This document shows, in pieces, positions 1-7,745 of a stretch of 64,000 nt of DNA (positions are counted from its first letter, which is position 1; each line of letters starts with the position of its first letter). The translations under genes and the position numbers were made by a program. Source of the stretch: Halococcus saccharolyticus DSM 5350 (lineage in GTDB: Archaea; Halobacteriota; Halobacteria; Halobacteriales; Halococcaceae); NCBI RefSeq assembly GCF_000336915.1, contig NZ_AOMD01000015.1, positions 138,193 through 202,192 of the forward strand, in the 5' to 3' direction. The notes under the pieces were generated by a model. That model had not been told where the DNA came from. It searched no databases and saw only the letters and a list, made by a program, of their open reading frames with translations.

Positions 1-132
1 CGCCGGCAGGACGATGTTCGAGGAATCGACGGTGGCTTCCTCGATCGCGACGATTTCGTCGTCCTCGATCACGACCCGTCCCTCGATCGGTTCGAGTTCC
101 CGCCCACAGAGAATCGTTCCCTCGATGATCAT
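1..132 (-). CDS. Amidohydrolase family protein, N-terminus only (cut by window edge)
   Basis: The complement reads an open frame from an ATG at 132 to the window edge, 44 residues. It begins MIIEGTILCG and continues with GRVVIEDDEIVAIEE, the pattern of the small N-terminal beta-sandwich of metal-dependent amidohydrolases (cytosine deaminase, dihydroorotase and relatives), where a line of the form G-x-V-x-I-x-D-x-x-I-x-x-I is typical. The metal-binding HxH motif and the TIM barrel lie outside the window, so the substrate cannot be told. Family call from the N-terminus only. Confidence 0.6.
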   Translation of the reverse strand, partial: MIIEGTILCGRELEPIEGRVVIEDDEIVAIEEATVDSSNIVLPA

Positions 133-190
133 GTTTGCGCTCGGTCGTCGGCGGTCTTGAATCACACTGTCGATCACGAACCGGTCCAAC

Positions 191-313
191 GGTGAGCGGT
201 TGGCGCGCGGGAGCACGCGAAGCGTGCGACTCGCGCGAGGGATGAGCGGAGCGACGTGAGCGAAGCGAACGGAGCGAGCGAATCGGCTGGGGAGGATGTG
301 GCTTGCGGTCTCT
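191..313. repeat. Dispersed intergenic repeat, family A copy 1
   Basis: GC-rich, purine-biased stretch of short GAGCGA/GCGAAGC words with no convincing ORF. Read on the complement it starts CCACATCCTCCCCAGCCGAT and ends with CGCGCGCCAACCG, the same two ends as the copies near 34943-35056 (plus), 36143-36478 (minus) and 54355-54576 (plus). It fills most of the gap between the amidohydrolase and the HD hydrolase. Confidence 0.6.
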
Positions 314-410
314 CGTTTGCGTCGTGATTCGCTACAGACGAATCGTCGTTGTCACCGGATCCTTCGGTCAGTTGCTCGACTGCCACCGGCCGAGAACCCG
401 TTATCTATCG

Positions 411-1658
411 TCACTCGGTCGAGAACTCGTCGAGCGTCGCGTGAATTCCTGGCCTGACGTCAGAGACGAGCGTGCCGTCGATGTCGAGGCCGAGCACCGA
501 GACGGCGGCGGTGCCCACCTGTTCCGTGGCGTCGCCTGGCGCGTACACGCCGAGCCGCCACTGATCGCGCTGCGTCGTATTGAGCGCCTCGACGAGCGTC
601 GACTGGCGACCGAGCGGCCGGATCTCGCCGCTCACCACCACCCGCGAGGAGGACTCGGTCATGCTCGGGCGCGCGGGCACGTCGAGGATCACGTCGCCGG
701 CGTCGACCGCCGCCTGGTCGGCGATTGCTCGCTCCCACTCGCGGACGGTCGCGTGATCGGCGTCCACGATGTCGTCGGGCGTATCGCGGAGTTCGGCCCA
801 GACCGCGCGCTTGTAGAGGTCGCGCCGGCCCAGCCGTGCGGCGTCCGCCGCGGTCCGGTCGTGGCTCCGGAGCGCCACGAGGAGGTCGTGGTCGTCCATT
901 CGGCGGAGTGCCTCGGCGTCGATTGAGCTATTTTCGTCACCGTTGCCGCCGTCGAGCAATCGCTCGGTCGCGCGCCGGAGCATCGCCTTGCCGATCCTGG
1001 CGACGGGGTGGCTGTACACTGTGGGATTCATCAGCGCCCGCGCGAGCAGCAGCGACTCCGCGGTCTGGACGTTGCCCTCTGCGAGCGCGAGCTCGTCGTC
1101 GACGAATCGGAGCTCCCGGACGAGCCGGCCGTGGTCCACAGTGCCGTACGGCACGCCGGTGTGGTGAGCGTCCCGAACGAGGTAGTCCATCCGATCGACG
1201 TCGAGTTCACCCGACACCAACTGTCCGAGCCGGCCCTCGCCCGCGACGAGGCCCGCGATCCGGTCGGGATCGAGGTCGTGGGCTTCGAGGATTGTGGCGA
1301 CCTCTCCAGTCGAGAGGAGTTCGTCGACGTCGTCGTGGAACTTCCCGGTACGGCGGTGGACGAGGGCTTCGAGGTTGTGGCTGTAGGGGCCGTGACCGAC
1401 ATCGTGGAGCAGCGCGGCCGCCCGGACACGCTCGGCCTGGCGACCCTCGATACCGAGCTGGGAGAGGGCGCGGTCGGCGAGGTGAAATACGCCGAGACTG
1501 TGCTCGAAGCGGGTGTGGTTGGCGGAGGGGTAGACGAGATCGACAGTCCCGAGCTGGCGGACGTGGCGGAGGCGCTGGACTGTCGCGGTGTCGAGGAGCT
1601 CCCGCGCGACGCCCGCGACCTCGATGTGATCGTGGACGCTGTCCTTGATCGTCTTCAT
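411..1658 (-). CDS. HD-domain phosphohydrolase
   Basis: Predicted metal-dependent phosphohydrolase of the HD superfamily, the branch related to dGTPase/SAMHD1-like proteins. With the chosen start (MKTIKDSVHD) it has 415 residues. The first metal histidine is in FEHSLG (about residue 53), followed by LLHDVGHGPYSH (about 84-95) carrying the diagnostic HD pair, and by DVDRMDYLVRDAHHTG carrying later ligands. An ATG lies five codons upstream (1673), but a TATA-like CTTTTTCA element around 1686-1694 would place the transcript start near 1664, which favours 1658. Substrate unknown; a nucleotide triphosphate or cyclic nucleotide is typical of the family. Confidence 0.85.
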   Translation of the reverse strand: MKTIKDSVHDHIEVAGVARELLDTATVQRLRHVRQLGTVDLVYPSANHTRFEHSLGVFHLADRALSQLGIEGRQAERVRAAALLHDVGHGPYSHNLEALVHRRTGKFHDDVDELLSTGEVATILEAHDLDPDRIAGLVAGEGRLGQLVSGELDVDRMDYLVRDAHHTGVPYGTVDHGRLVRELRFVDDELALAEGNVQTAESLLLARALMNPTVYSHPVARIGKAMLRRATERLLDGGNGDENSSIDAEALRRMDDHDLLVALRSHDRTAADAARLGRRDLYKRAVWAELRDTPDDIVDADHATVREWERAIADQAAVDAGDVILDVPARPSMTESSSRVVVSGEIRPLGRQSTLVEALNTTQRDQWRLGVYAPGDATEQVGTAAVSVLGLDIDGTLVSDVRPGIHATLDEFSTE

Positions 1659-1736
1659 CGGGAGCGACTTCAACGCGTTCGGTGAAAAAGTTGCGCGCCT
1701 GGCCCCTCGCCACCGTCTCGGTCGCAGTGCGTTCGC

Positions 1737-1886
1737 TCAGTCGATGTTCGCGATCGCCTCGTCGATGTCGAACGCCTCGGTGGTTTCGCTGCCGTCCTCG
1801 CCGCGCTCGACTTCCTCTTGGCCCTCGTCGATCTCGACCTCCGGGCCTTCCTCGTCGATGAACTCCGTGTGGACGCCCCAGGGCAT
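1737..1886 (-). CDS. Small acidic protein, 49 aa, unknown function
   Basis: Short ORF starting MPWGVHTEFIDEEG and ending FDIDEAIANID. Nearly half of the residues are D or E and the codons follow the local G/C third-position bias, so it looks like a genuine haloarchaeal small protein. No domain is recognised. Its ATG follows directly, in frame, on the TGA of a 23-codon ORF, so the two could be translationally coupled, or parts of one ORF interrupted by a stop. The HD hydrolase begins 78 bp further downstream on the same strand. Confidence 0.5.
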   Translation of the reverse strand: MPWGVHTEFIDEEGPEVEIDEGQEEVERGEDGSETTEAFDIDEAIANID

Positions 1887-1958
1887 TCACTGCCACCCCG
1901 TTGGCATGGACGCTGCTTCTCGCCCCGTGGTGGATCGCTGCGGGAGTTTCGAGCTCAT
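1887..1958 (-). CDS. 23-aa upstream ORF (leader peptide or N-terminal part of the next gene)
   Basis: ATG at 1958, begins MSSKLPQRSTTGREAAS and ends MPTGWQ followed by TGA, which is immediately followed in the same frame by the ATG of the 49-aa gene. A TATAAAT element on the complement at 1997-2003 would start the transcript about 16 nt upstream of this ATG, which argues that translation does begin here. It may be a leader peptide, or a single base change (for example TGG to TGA) may have split a 73-residue gene. Confidence 0.35.
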   Translation of the reverse strand: MSSKLPQRSTTGREAASMPTGWQ

Positions 1959-1996
1959 GATTTGGTTGCTGGGACGTCACAGTAGTCGACGTGGCG

Positions 1997-2003
1997 ATTT
2001 ATA
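1997..2003 (-). promoter_or_regulatory. TATA box (TATAAAT) for the small-protein transcript
   Basis: Complement reads TATAAAT, a near-consensus archaeal TATA element. Its centre is 42 nt from the ATG at 1958, giving a predicted leader of about 16 nt. It is one of the most consensus-like TATA boxes in the window. Confidence 0.55.
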
Positions 2004-2132
2004 CCCATCGAGACCCCGAACGCCGGTACTGTCGCTGCTCGTGAGCTACCCGGCGGTCCGTTCGTTATCGTCGCCTGGCGTTCGGTCCGACACCTCGAAC
2101 AGCCTTATGCTCGATCCGCACCACGCGGGAGT

Positions 2133-2984
2133 ATGTCCGACGTGGCTGCTCCGGATCTCGACGGTCGCACGGCGTTCATCACTGGGACGACGCGCGGGAT
2201 CGGCAAGGCGATCGCGCTCTCGCTCGCCGAGCACGGCTGCAACGTCGTCTCGACTGGGAAGACCGTCGACGACACTGACGCCGATCTCGACGGGACGATC
2301 CACGAAACCGCCGCCGAATGTGAAGACCGTGGTGTCGCTTCCCACGCCATCCAGCTCGATCTCCGTGACGCCGACGAGGTCGCGGCCGCCGCCAGTGAGG
2401 CGATCGACGTCTTCGGCGAGGTCGATATCGTCGTCAACAACGCCAGCGCGATCGAAATCGCCAGCGTCGAGTCGATGCCTGCGAACCGCTTCGATCTCAT
2501 GACCGAAGTCAACGTCCGTGGGACGTACCTCACGTCCCGCGCGTTCGTCCCGCATCTGCGCGAGATCGGTGGTGGGCAGATTTTGACGAACGCACCGCCG
2601 GTGACGATGGATCGCGGACCGGGAAAGGCCGCCTACGCGTGGTCGAAACTGGGGATGACGTTCGTCACGCTCTCGCTTGCCGGCGAACTCGAAGGCGACG
2701 GGATCGCGGCCAACGCGTTCTGGCCGGTGACCGCGATCGACACCCGCGCGACGCGATACTTCGGCATGGGCACCGAGGACGACTGGCGCTCGCCCGCCAT
2801 CGTCGCGGACACGGTGCTCGAACTCCTCGATCGCGACATCGAATACACCGGCAACGCGGTCTACGACGAGGAGATCCTCCGCGAGGCTGGCGTCGACGAT
2901 TTCGCCGAGTACAACCTCACCGAGGGTGATCCGGCACCGCTGTCCGCACGGATGTTCGATCCCGATTACGAACGGCCGGCGTAG
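2133..2984 (+). CDS. Short-chain dehydrogenase/reductase, HSDL2-like
   Basis: Rossmann-fold oxidoreductase of 283 residues. The nucleotide motif TGTTRGIG is at residues 17-24, VNNAS at 101-105 and the catalytic YAWSK at 168-172. The region [18 protein letters not shown] and the overall layout resemble the hydroxysteroid-dehydrogenase-like 2 group. At the usual catalytic serine position the sequence reads TNAPPV, so alanine seems to replace serine; either a neighbouring threonine serves or activity is altered. A TATA-like CTTATG at 2104-2109 lies 26 nt before the ATG, indicating a leaderless transcript. Substrate unknown. Confidence 0.85.
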   Translation: MSDVAAPDLDGRTAFITGTTRGIGKAIALSLAEHGCNVVSTGKTVDDTDADLDGTIHETAAECEDRGVASHAIQLDLRDADEVAAAASEAIDVFGEVDIVVNNASAIEIASVESMPANRFDLMTEVNVRGTYLTSRAFVPHLREIGGGQILTNAPPVTMDRGPGKAAYAWSKLGMTFVTLSLAGELEGDGIAANAFWPVTAIDTRATRYFGMGTEDDWRSPAIVADTVLELLDRDIEYTGNAVYDEEILREAGVDDFAEYNLTEGDPAPLSARMFDPDYERPA

Positions 2985-3053
2985 CGAATTGCGATCCCGG
3001 ATCGCTTCCAGACCGCCGCACACGATGCGCAGACGATGGGACGAGCACAAGCG

Positions 3054-3060
3054 TTTACTC
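3054..3060 (+). promoter_or_regulatory. TATA-like element of the cofD operon
   Basis: TTTACTC centred 26 nt before the cofD ATG, the spacing expected for a leaderless haloarchaeal transcript. No other promoter-like sequence is needed for the following three overlapping genes. Confidence 0.45.
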
Positions 3061-3082
3061 CACTCACGGCTCACGCCGAGCT

Positions 3083-4111
3083 ATGGTGACGTTTCTCTCC
3101 GGGGGCACAGGGACACCAAAACTGCTCCCCGGAGCCGAGTCGGTCTTCGATCCCGCCGACACCACCGTTATCTGCAACACCGGCGACGACGTCGCAATCG
3201 CGGGCCACCTCGTCTGCCCCGATCTCGACACCGTCCTGTTCGAGCGCGGCGGCGTCCTCGACCGCGAGCGGTGGTGGGGGATCGAGGGCGACAGTACCGA
3301 AACCCACGACGAACTCCGCGCGCTCTCAGAGGAAGCAGGGTTCGACGCCGGCCCACGCTACCTCTCCGACGAGCGACAGATCGAAGGACGAGACCTCGCG
3401 CGCTGGCGACGGTTCTCTGGCGTGGGGGAGTTCATGACCATCGGCGATCGTGACCGGGCTGTCCACCTCTTCCGAACGAGTCTGCTCGACGAGGGTCACT
3501 CACTCACCGAAACAACCGAACGGCTCGCCGACGCCTTCTCGCTCGATGTCTCGCTCCTGCCGATGAGCGACGATCCGGTGGCGACGATCATCCACACTCC
3601 CGAGGGGACGATGCACTTTCAAGAATTTTGGGTCGCTCACGGCGGCGAGCCGGCGGTCGAGGACGTCGAGTTTCGTGGGACGGACGACTTGGAACGCGGC
3701 GGTCGAAACGACAGTGCGGCCCCGACGGCCGCGGTACGCGACGCGCTCGCCGAGCCGGTGGTGATCGGCCCGTCGAACCCGGTGACCAGTCTTGGACCGT
3801 TGCTCGCACTCGACGACGTTCCCGAAGCGCTCGCCGAAACGACCGTGGTTGCGGTCTCGCCGTTCGTCGGCGAGGAACTCTTCTCGGGACCGGCGGCGAA
3901 GCTAATGGCGGCAGTCGGCGTCGAACCGAGCACCGCCGGCGTCGCCGAATCCTACCCGTTCGCCGACGCGTTCGTGATCGATGACGCCGATCCCACGGAT
4001 CTCGGCCGGCCGACGGTGACGACCGATATCACGATCGACGACGGAGAGGACTCGACGCGCGTCGCGCACGCGGTCGAGGAGGCTCTCGAACTCGGCCGGG
4101 AGGTGCCCTGA
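3083..4111 (+). CDS. cofD: 2-phospho-L-lactate transferase (coenzyme F420 synthesis)
   Basis: Transfers the phospholactyl (or phosphoenolpyruvyl) moiety from its guanylyl-activated form to the deazaflavin Fo, making F420-0. The 342-residue protein begins [17 protein letters not shown], the nucleotide-binding GGTGT loop of CofD, and carries CNTGDD shortly after and [15 protein letters not shown] in the second half, all characteristic of the family. It heads a four-gene run: the next ATG coincides with the last base of its stop (TGATG). F420 in halophiles serves as redox cofactor and in photolyase. Confidence 0.96.
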   Translation: MVTFLSGGTGTPKLLPGAESVFDPADTTVICNTGDDVAIAGHLVCPDLDTVLFERGGVLDRERWWGIEGDSTETHDELRALSEEAGFDAGPRYLSDERQIEGRDLARWRRFSGVGEFMTIGDRDRAVHLFRTSLLDEGHSLTETTERLADAFSLDVSLLPMSDDPVATIIHTPEGTMHFQEFWVAHGGEPAVEDVEFRGTDDLERGGRNDSAAPTAAVRDALAEPVVIGPSNPVTSLGPLLALDDVPEALAETTVVAVSPFVGEELFSGPAAKLMAAVGVEPSTAGVAESYPFADAFVIDDADPTDLGRPTVTTDITIDDGEDSTRVAHAVEEALELGREVP

Positions 4112-4887
4112 TGTTCGAGCCCCGACTCGCGCTCGCGAGCCTGAGCGGCGAGTCCGACGCTGCGTGGGCGCGCGCGGTCGAAGAGCACGTTGGCGCGGCC
4201 TTCCTCGGCGGAATCGCACTCGACGAACCCTCTCGGCGAGCGGCACGCCAGCTCGTTGCCCGCGACCGCACCGAGTTCCTGCCCGACGACCCGATCGCGT
4301 TCGTCGATTCCCATCTCGACGCGCTCGACGACGTGCCGCTCCGTCCGGGGGTCAACGTCCGGAGCGCATCGCGCGCGCCGATCCGCGAGGTCGCCGGGGT
4401 CTGTGCCGACCACGACGCTCTTATCGAGATCAACGCCCACTGCCGCCAGGACGAGCTGTGCGCGGTCGGCTGTGGCGAGACCCTCCTTCGAGAGGCCCAC
4501 CGGCTGTGCGAGTACGTCGAGACCGCCGCCGAGACGGGCGCGACGGTGAGTGTGAAAGTCCGCGCCGAGGTACCAGGCGTCTCGCTCCCCGACACGGCAC
4601 GGTGGGTCGCGGCCGCGGGGGCCGGCGTGATCCACGTCGACGCGATGGACTCCGAGCCGGTGATCGCCGATGTCGCGGGCGCGACCGACGCGTTCGTGAT
4701 CGCCAACAACAGTGTCCGCGACGCCCCGACCGTCCGCGAGTACCTCGATCACGGGGCTGACGCCGTGAGCGTGGGACGGCCGAGCGACCGACCGGCGGTG
4801 CTGAAGCGCGTGCGACGGGCGACCGACGAGTGGTTCGCGGAGCGGGAGGAAGCGTCAGAGCGGATCGAGCCGGGTGCGAGCGGATGA
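4111..4887 (+). CDS. tRNA-dihydrouridine-synthase-like TIM-barrel protein
   Basis: 258-residue TIM-barrel protein resembling dihydrouridine synthases but shorter than true DusA/B enzymes (over 300 residues) and without a visible tRNA-binding C-terminal helical domain. It contains INAHCRQDELCAVGCG around residues 107-122 with three cysteines (C111, C117, C121), near where Dus enzymes keep their catalytic cysteine, and the phosphate-binding strand end GADAVSVGRPSDRP. It resembles the archaeal MJ0144-type proteins. It sits between cofD and a CitG-like gene with 1- and 4-nt overlaps, so a cofactor-related rather than tRNA role is possible (inference). Confidence 0.75.
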   Translation: MFEPRLALASLSGESDAAWARAVEEHVGAAFLGGIALDEPSRRAARQLVARDRTEFLPDDPIAFVDSHLDALDDVPLRPGVNVRSASRAPIREVAGVCADHDALIEINAHCRQDELCAVGCGETLLREAHRLCEYVETAAETGATVSVKVRAEVPGVSLPDTARWVAAAGAGVIHVDAMDSEPVIADVAGATDAFVIANNSVRDAPTVREYLDHGADAVSVGRPSDRPAVLKRVRRATDEWFAEREEASERIEPGASG

Positions 4888-5738
4888 GAACGCCGGCCGA
4901 GAACGCCCAGCTGGCGCTCTTGCTCGAAGTCACCGCGACGCCCAAGCCAGGCAACGTCGACCGCGCCCGCGAGTACCCCGACCTCCGGTTCGAACACTTC
5001 ATGGCCGGCGCGGTCGGCGCGAACGAGGGGCTCAGGGCCGCTGCCGGCGACCCCATTGGGGAGTCGTTCGAGCGCGCCATCGAGGGGATGGCCGACCAGC
5101 GCGGCGGCAATACCCAGTTCGGCGCGCTGTTGTTGCTCGTCCCGCTGATCCGAGCGGCGAGCGACGGAGACGGTGCGTCATCCGGGAGCGAGGAACTGAC
5201 GCCGGAGCGCGCCGCACACGTCGCGGAAGCCACCACGGTCGCCGACGCCGCCGCGTTCTACCGAGCGTTCGAGCACGTCGATGTCGCAGTCGACGACCCG
5301 CCGGCGGACATGGAAGCCCTCGATGTCCGTCGAGGAGCCGACGCCGTGCCAGCGATCGAGAAACGAGGGATGACCCTGTACGACGTGTTCGAGCGGAGCG
5401 CCGATCGGGACGACGTCGCTCGCGAGTGGGTATCGGGGTTTCCCCGAACGTTCGCCGCGGCCGACCGCATCGCCGCACTCGACGGCCTAGTGTCGGACCG
5501 CGCGGCGCGGGTCTTCCTCGAACTGCTCGCGGACGAACCCGATACGCACGTCGTCACGAAATACGGCGAATCGACTGCACAGGAGGTTTCAGCGGCCGCC
5601 GCAACGGCGTTGGATGGCGATACCGATCCCGACGCTCTCGCCGACGATCTCGTCGAGCGCGGCGTGAATCCAGGGACAACCGCCGACCTCGTCGCCGCCG
5701 GACTGTTCGTCGCGCTCGAACGCGGGCTCGACGTATGA
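4884..5738 (+). CDS. Triphosphoribosyl-dephospho-CoA synthase (CitG/MdcB)-like protein
   Basis: 284 residues from the ATG overlapping the previous stop (ATGA). It begins MRTPAENAQLALLLEVTATPKPGNVDR, and the TPKPGNVDR segment plus the later DQRGGNTQFGALLLL match the conserved nucleotide-binding motifs of the CitG family. Haloarchaea lack citrate and malonate lyase prosthetic groups, so the classical reaction is unlikely. CitG-like genes occur with DUF447 genes in tetrahydromethanopterin clusters of methylotrophs and methanogens, and the following gene here is DUF447. A role in assembling a pterin- or F420-like cofactor is an inference from context. Confidence 0.8.
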   Translation: MRTPAENAQLALLLEVTATPKPGNVDRAREYPDLRFEHFMAGAVGANEGLRAAAGDPIGESFERAIEGMADQRGGNTQFGALLLLVPLIRAASDGDGASSGSEELTPERAAHVAEATTVADAAAFYRAFEHVDVAVDDPPADMEALDVRRGADAVPAIEKRGMTLYDVFERSADRDDVAREWVSGFPRTFAAADRIAALDGLVSDRAARVFLELLADEPDTHVVTKYGESTAQEVSAAAATALDGDTDPDALADDLVERGVNPGTTADLVAAGLFVALERGLDV

Positions 5739-6352
5739 CCGAGCCAAGTGGAACCGCAACCGACGCCGAATGGCCTGTCGCGCTCCGGGGTGTAACCGAG
5801 TCCGTGGTGGCGACGCTCGGTCCCAACGGACAGTGGAACTTCGCGGCACTCGGCCTCCATGCCGGCGATCCAGTGACCGCTCGCACGTGGGGTGCGACAC
5901 GGACCAGGCGCAACTTCCACGAGGAGGGCGAGGGCGTCGTCCAGTTCCTCACGGATCCGGTGGTGTTCGCAGAGAGCGCGCTCTCGATCCTCGAACGCTC
6001 TTCGCCTACTCATCCCGCGGCCGACGCGTGGGTGCGCGTCGCGGTTGAGCAGGTCGATGCGGGCGAGTCAGGAGGTACATCGTGGGCCGAATGGGAACTC
6101 ACGCCCGTCGACTCGGGCGTCGAAACCGAACGCGTGCCGACCACCAACCGGGGCTACGGGGCGGTGATCGAGGCGACAGTCGCGGCCTCGCGGCTCGACG
6201 TCGACGCCTACGACACCGACGAACTCCGCGCTCGCCTCGATTATTTCTCAGAGGTGGTCGAGACCTGCGGCGACGAGCGCGAGCGCGAGGCGATGCGGAT
6301 GGTTCGTGATCTCACAGCTTGGGACAGGAGACGGAACGACACGGATGAGTGA
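5735..6352 (+). CDS. DUF447 family protein, FMN-binding-like
   Basis: 205 residues, start ATG overlapping the CitG-like stop by 4 nt. Motifs include GVTESVVATLGPNGQWNFAALGL near the N-terminus and ARTWGATRTRRNF, typical of DUF447, whose fold resembles FMN-binding split-barrel flavin reductases. It ends the cofD operon. DUF447 members are found in the C1-transfer/tetrahydromethanopterin gene clusters of methylotrophs; the biochemical role in halophiles is unknown. Confidence 0.85.
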   Translation: MTEPSGTATDAEWPVALRGVTESVVATLGPNGQWNFAALGLHAGDPVTARTWGATRTRRNFHEEGEGVVQFLTDPVVFAESALSILERSSPTHPAADAWVRVAVEQVDAGESGGTSWAEWELTPVDSGVETERVPTTNRGYGAVIEATVAASRLDVDAYDTDELRARLDYFSEVVETCGDEREREAMRMVRDLTAWDRRRNDTDE

Positions 6353-6374
6353 GCGAGCGGGCGAGAGCGGGCCG

Positions 6375-6380
6375 TTTATA
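6375..6380 (+). promoter_or_regulatory. TATA box of rps17e
   Basis: TTTATA with its centre 26-27 nt before the rps17e ATG, so the ribosomal protein mRNA is predicted to be leaderless. It lies only 22 nt beyond the stop of the DUF447 gene, separating the two transcripts. Confidence 0.55.
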
Positions 6381-6403
6381 CCCCACGACCGACACCATCC
6401 GGC

Positions 6404-6595
6404 ATGGCGATCAAACCGGCCTACATCAAGAAGACCGGCACACAGCTACTCGAACGGTATCCCGAGGCGTTCTCGACCGACTTCGAGCACAACAAGGAGA
6501 GCGTGACCGCGCTCACGAACGTCACCTCGAAGAACGTCCGCAACCGCATCGCGGGCTACGTCACCCGCAAGCGCCAGGGGAACGCAGCGGCCTGA
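6404..6595 (+). CDS. rps17e: 30S ribosomal protein S17e
   Basis: 63-residue basic protein beginning [19 protein letters not shown] and containing [17 protein letters not shown], the signature of archaeal/eukaryotic S17e, a small-subunit protein absent from bacteria. Length and ends fit archaeal homologues. It stands alone, not in a ribosomal operon, with its own TATA box. Confidence 0.98.
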   Translation: MAIKPAYIKKTGTQLLERYPEAFSTDFEHNKESVTALTNVTSKNVRNRIAGYVTRKRQGNAAA

Positions 6596-6707
6596 GTCGG
6601 GATCGGAACCCGATACAGAGACAACGAAGACACCTTCTTACACGGTCGAACGGCGGTGTTTGTGCCGACCAGAACGGTTTTCACCCACGCTTTCCCTACC
6701 CTCGGCA

Positions 6708-7745
6708 ATGTCTTCCACACGCGTCGGTGTTCTCGGAGCCACCGGGGCCGTCGGGCAGCGGCTGATCCAGCTTCTCGATCCCCACCCCGAGTTCGAGATC
6801 GCGACCCTGACCGCGAGCGACGACAGCGCCGGCAAGTCCTACCGTGAGGCGGCGAAGTGGCGTATCGAGACGCCGATTCCCGATGACGTCGCGGAACTCG
6901 TAGTAGAACGGACCGATCCCGACGCCGTCCCCGACGACGTCGATCTCCTCTTCTCGTCGCTGCCCTCCTCGGTCGGCGAGCGGGTCGAACCGGGCTTCTG
7001 TGAGGCGGGGTACGTGGTTTCGTCGAACTCCTCGAACGCGCGGATGGCCGACGACGTGCCGCTGACGATCCCGGAGGTCAACCACGACCATCTCGATCTC
7101 CTCGAAGTCCAACGCGACGAGCGCGGTTGGGACGGAGCCCTCGTGAAGAACCCCAACTGCTCGACGATCACGATGGTACCGACGCTCGCGGCGCTCGACT
7201 CGTTCGGTCTTTCTACTGTCCACGTCGCCACGATGCAGGCGGTCTCGGGCGCGGGCTACGCGGGCGTGAGCTCGATGGAAATCCTCGACAACGTGCTCCC
7301 GCACATCGGTGGCGAGGAGGAGAAAATGGAGACCGAGACCCGCAAACTCCTCGGCTCGTTCGACGGCGCGGAGATCGATCTCCATGATGTCGACGTCGCG
7401 GCCTCGTGCAACCGGGTGCCGACGCTCGACGGCCACCTCGAAAGCGCGTGGGCCGAAACCAGCGAGGCCCTCACTGCCGACAACGCGATGGCCGCCATGC
7501 GGGACGCCCCCTCGCTTGACCTCCACAGCTCGCCCGACCAGCTGATCGAGGTTTTCGAGGACCCGAACCGCCCGCAGCCCCGCCTCGATCGGATGGTGGG
7601 CGGAGGGATGAGCGTCGCGGCGGGCGGCGTTCGCGAGACCAGCGATGGGGTGCAGTACAACTGTCTCGCGCACAACACGCTGCGCGGGGCGGCCGGCGCG
7701 AGCGTGCTCAACGGCGAGTTGCTGGTCGAAGACGGCTGGTTCTGA
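6708..7745 (+). CDS. asd: Aspartate-semialdehyde dehydrogenase
   Basis: NADPH-dependent reduction of beta-aspartyl phosphate to aspartate semialdehyde, the branch point for threonine, methionine and lysine. From the chosen ATG it has 345 residues: the Rossmann motif GATGAVGQRLI at 10-20, SSLPSSVGE at 83-91 and the active-site cysteine in KNPNCSTITM (C151). An upstream in-frame start would add 16 residues before the canonical N-terminus and is rejected. The protein is of the archaeal/fungal length class. Downstream DNA abruptly becomes AT-rich. Confidence 0.96.
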   Translation: MSSTRVGVLGATGAVGQRLIQLLDPHPEFEIATLTASDDSAGKSYREAAKWRIETPIPDDVAELVVERTDPDAVPDDVDLLFSSLPSSVGERVEPGFCEAGYVVSSNSSNARMADDVPLTIPEVNHDHLDLLEVQRDERGWDGALVKNPNCSTITMVPTLAALDSFGLSTVHVATMQAVSGAGYAGVSSMEILDNVLPHIGGEEEKMETETRKLLGSFDGAEIDLHDVDVAASCNRVPTLDGHLESAWAETSEALTADNAMAAMRDAPSLDLHSSPDQLIEVFEDPNRPQPRLDRMVGGGMSVAAGGVRETSDGVQYNCLAHNTLRGAAGASVLNGELLVEDGWF

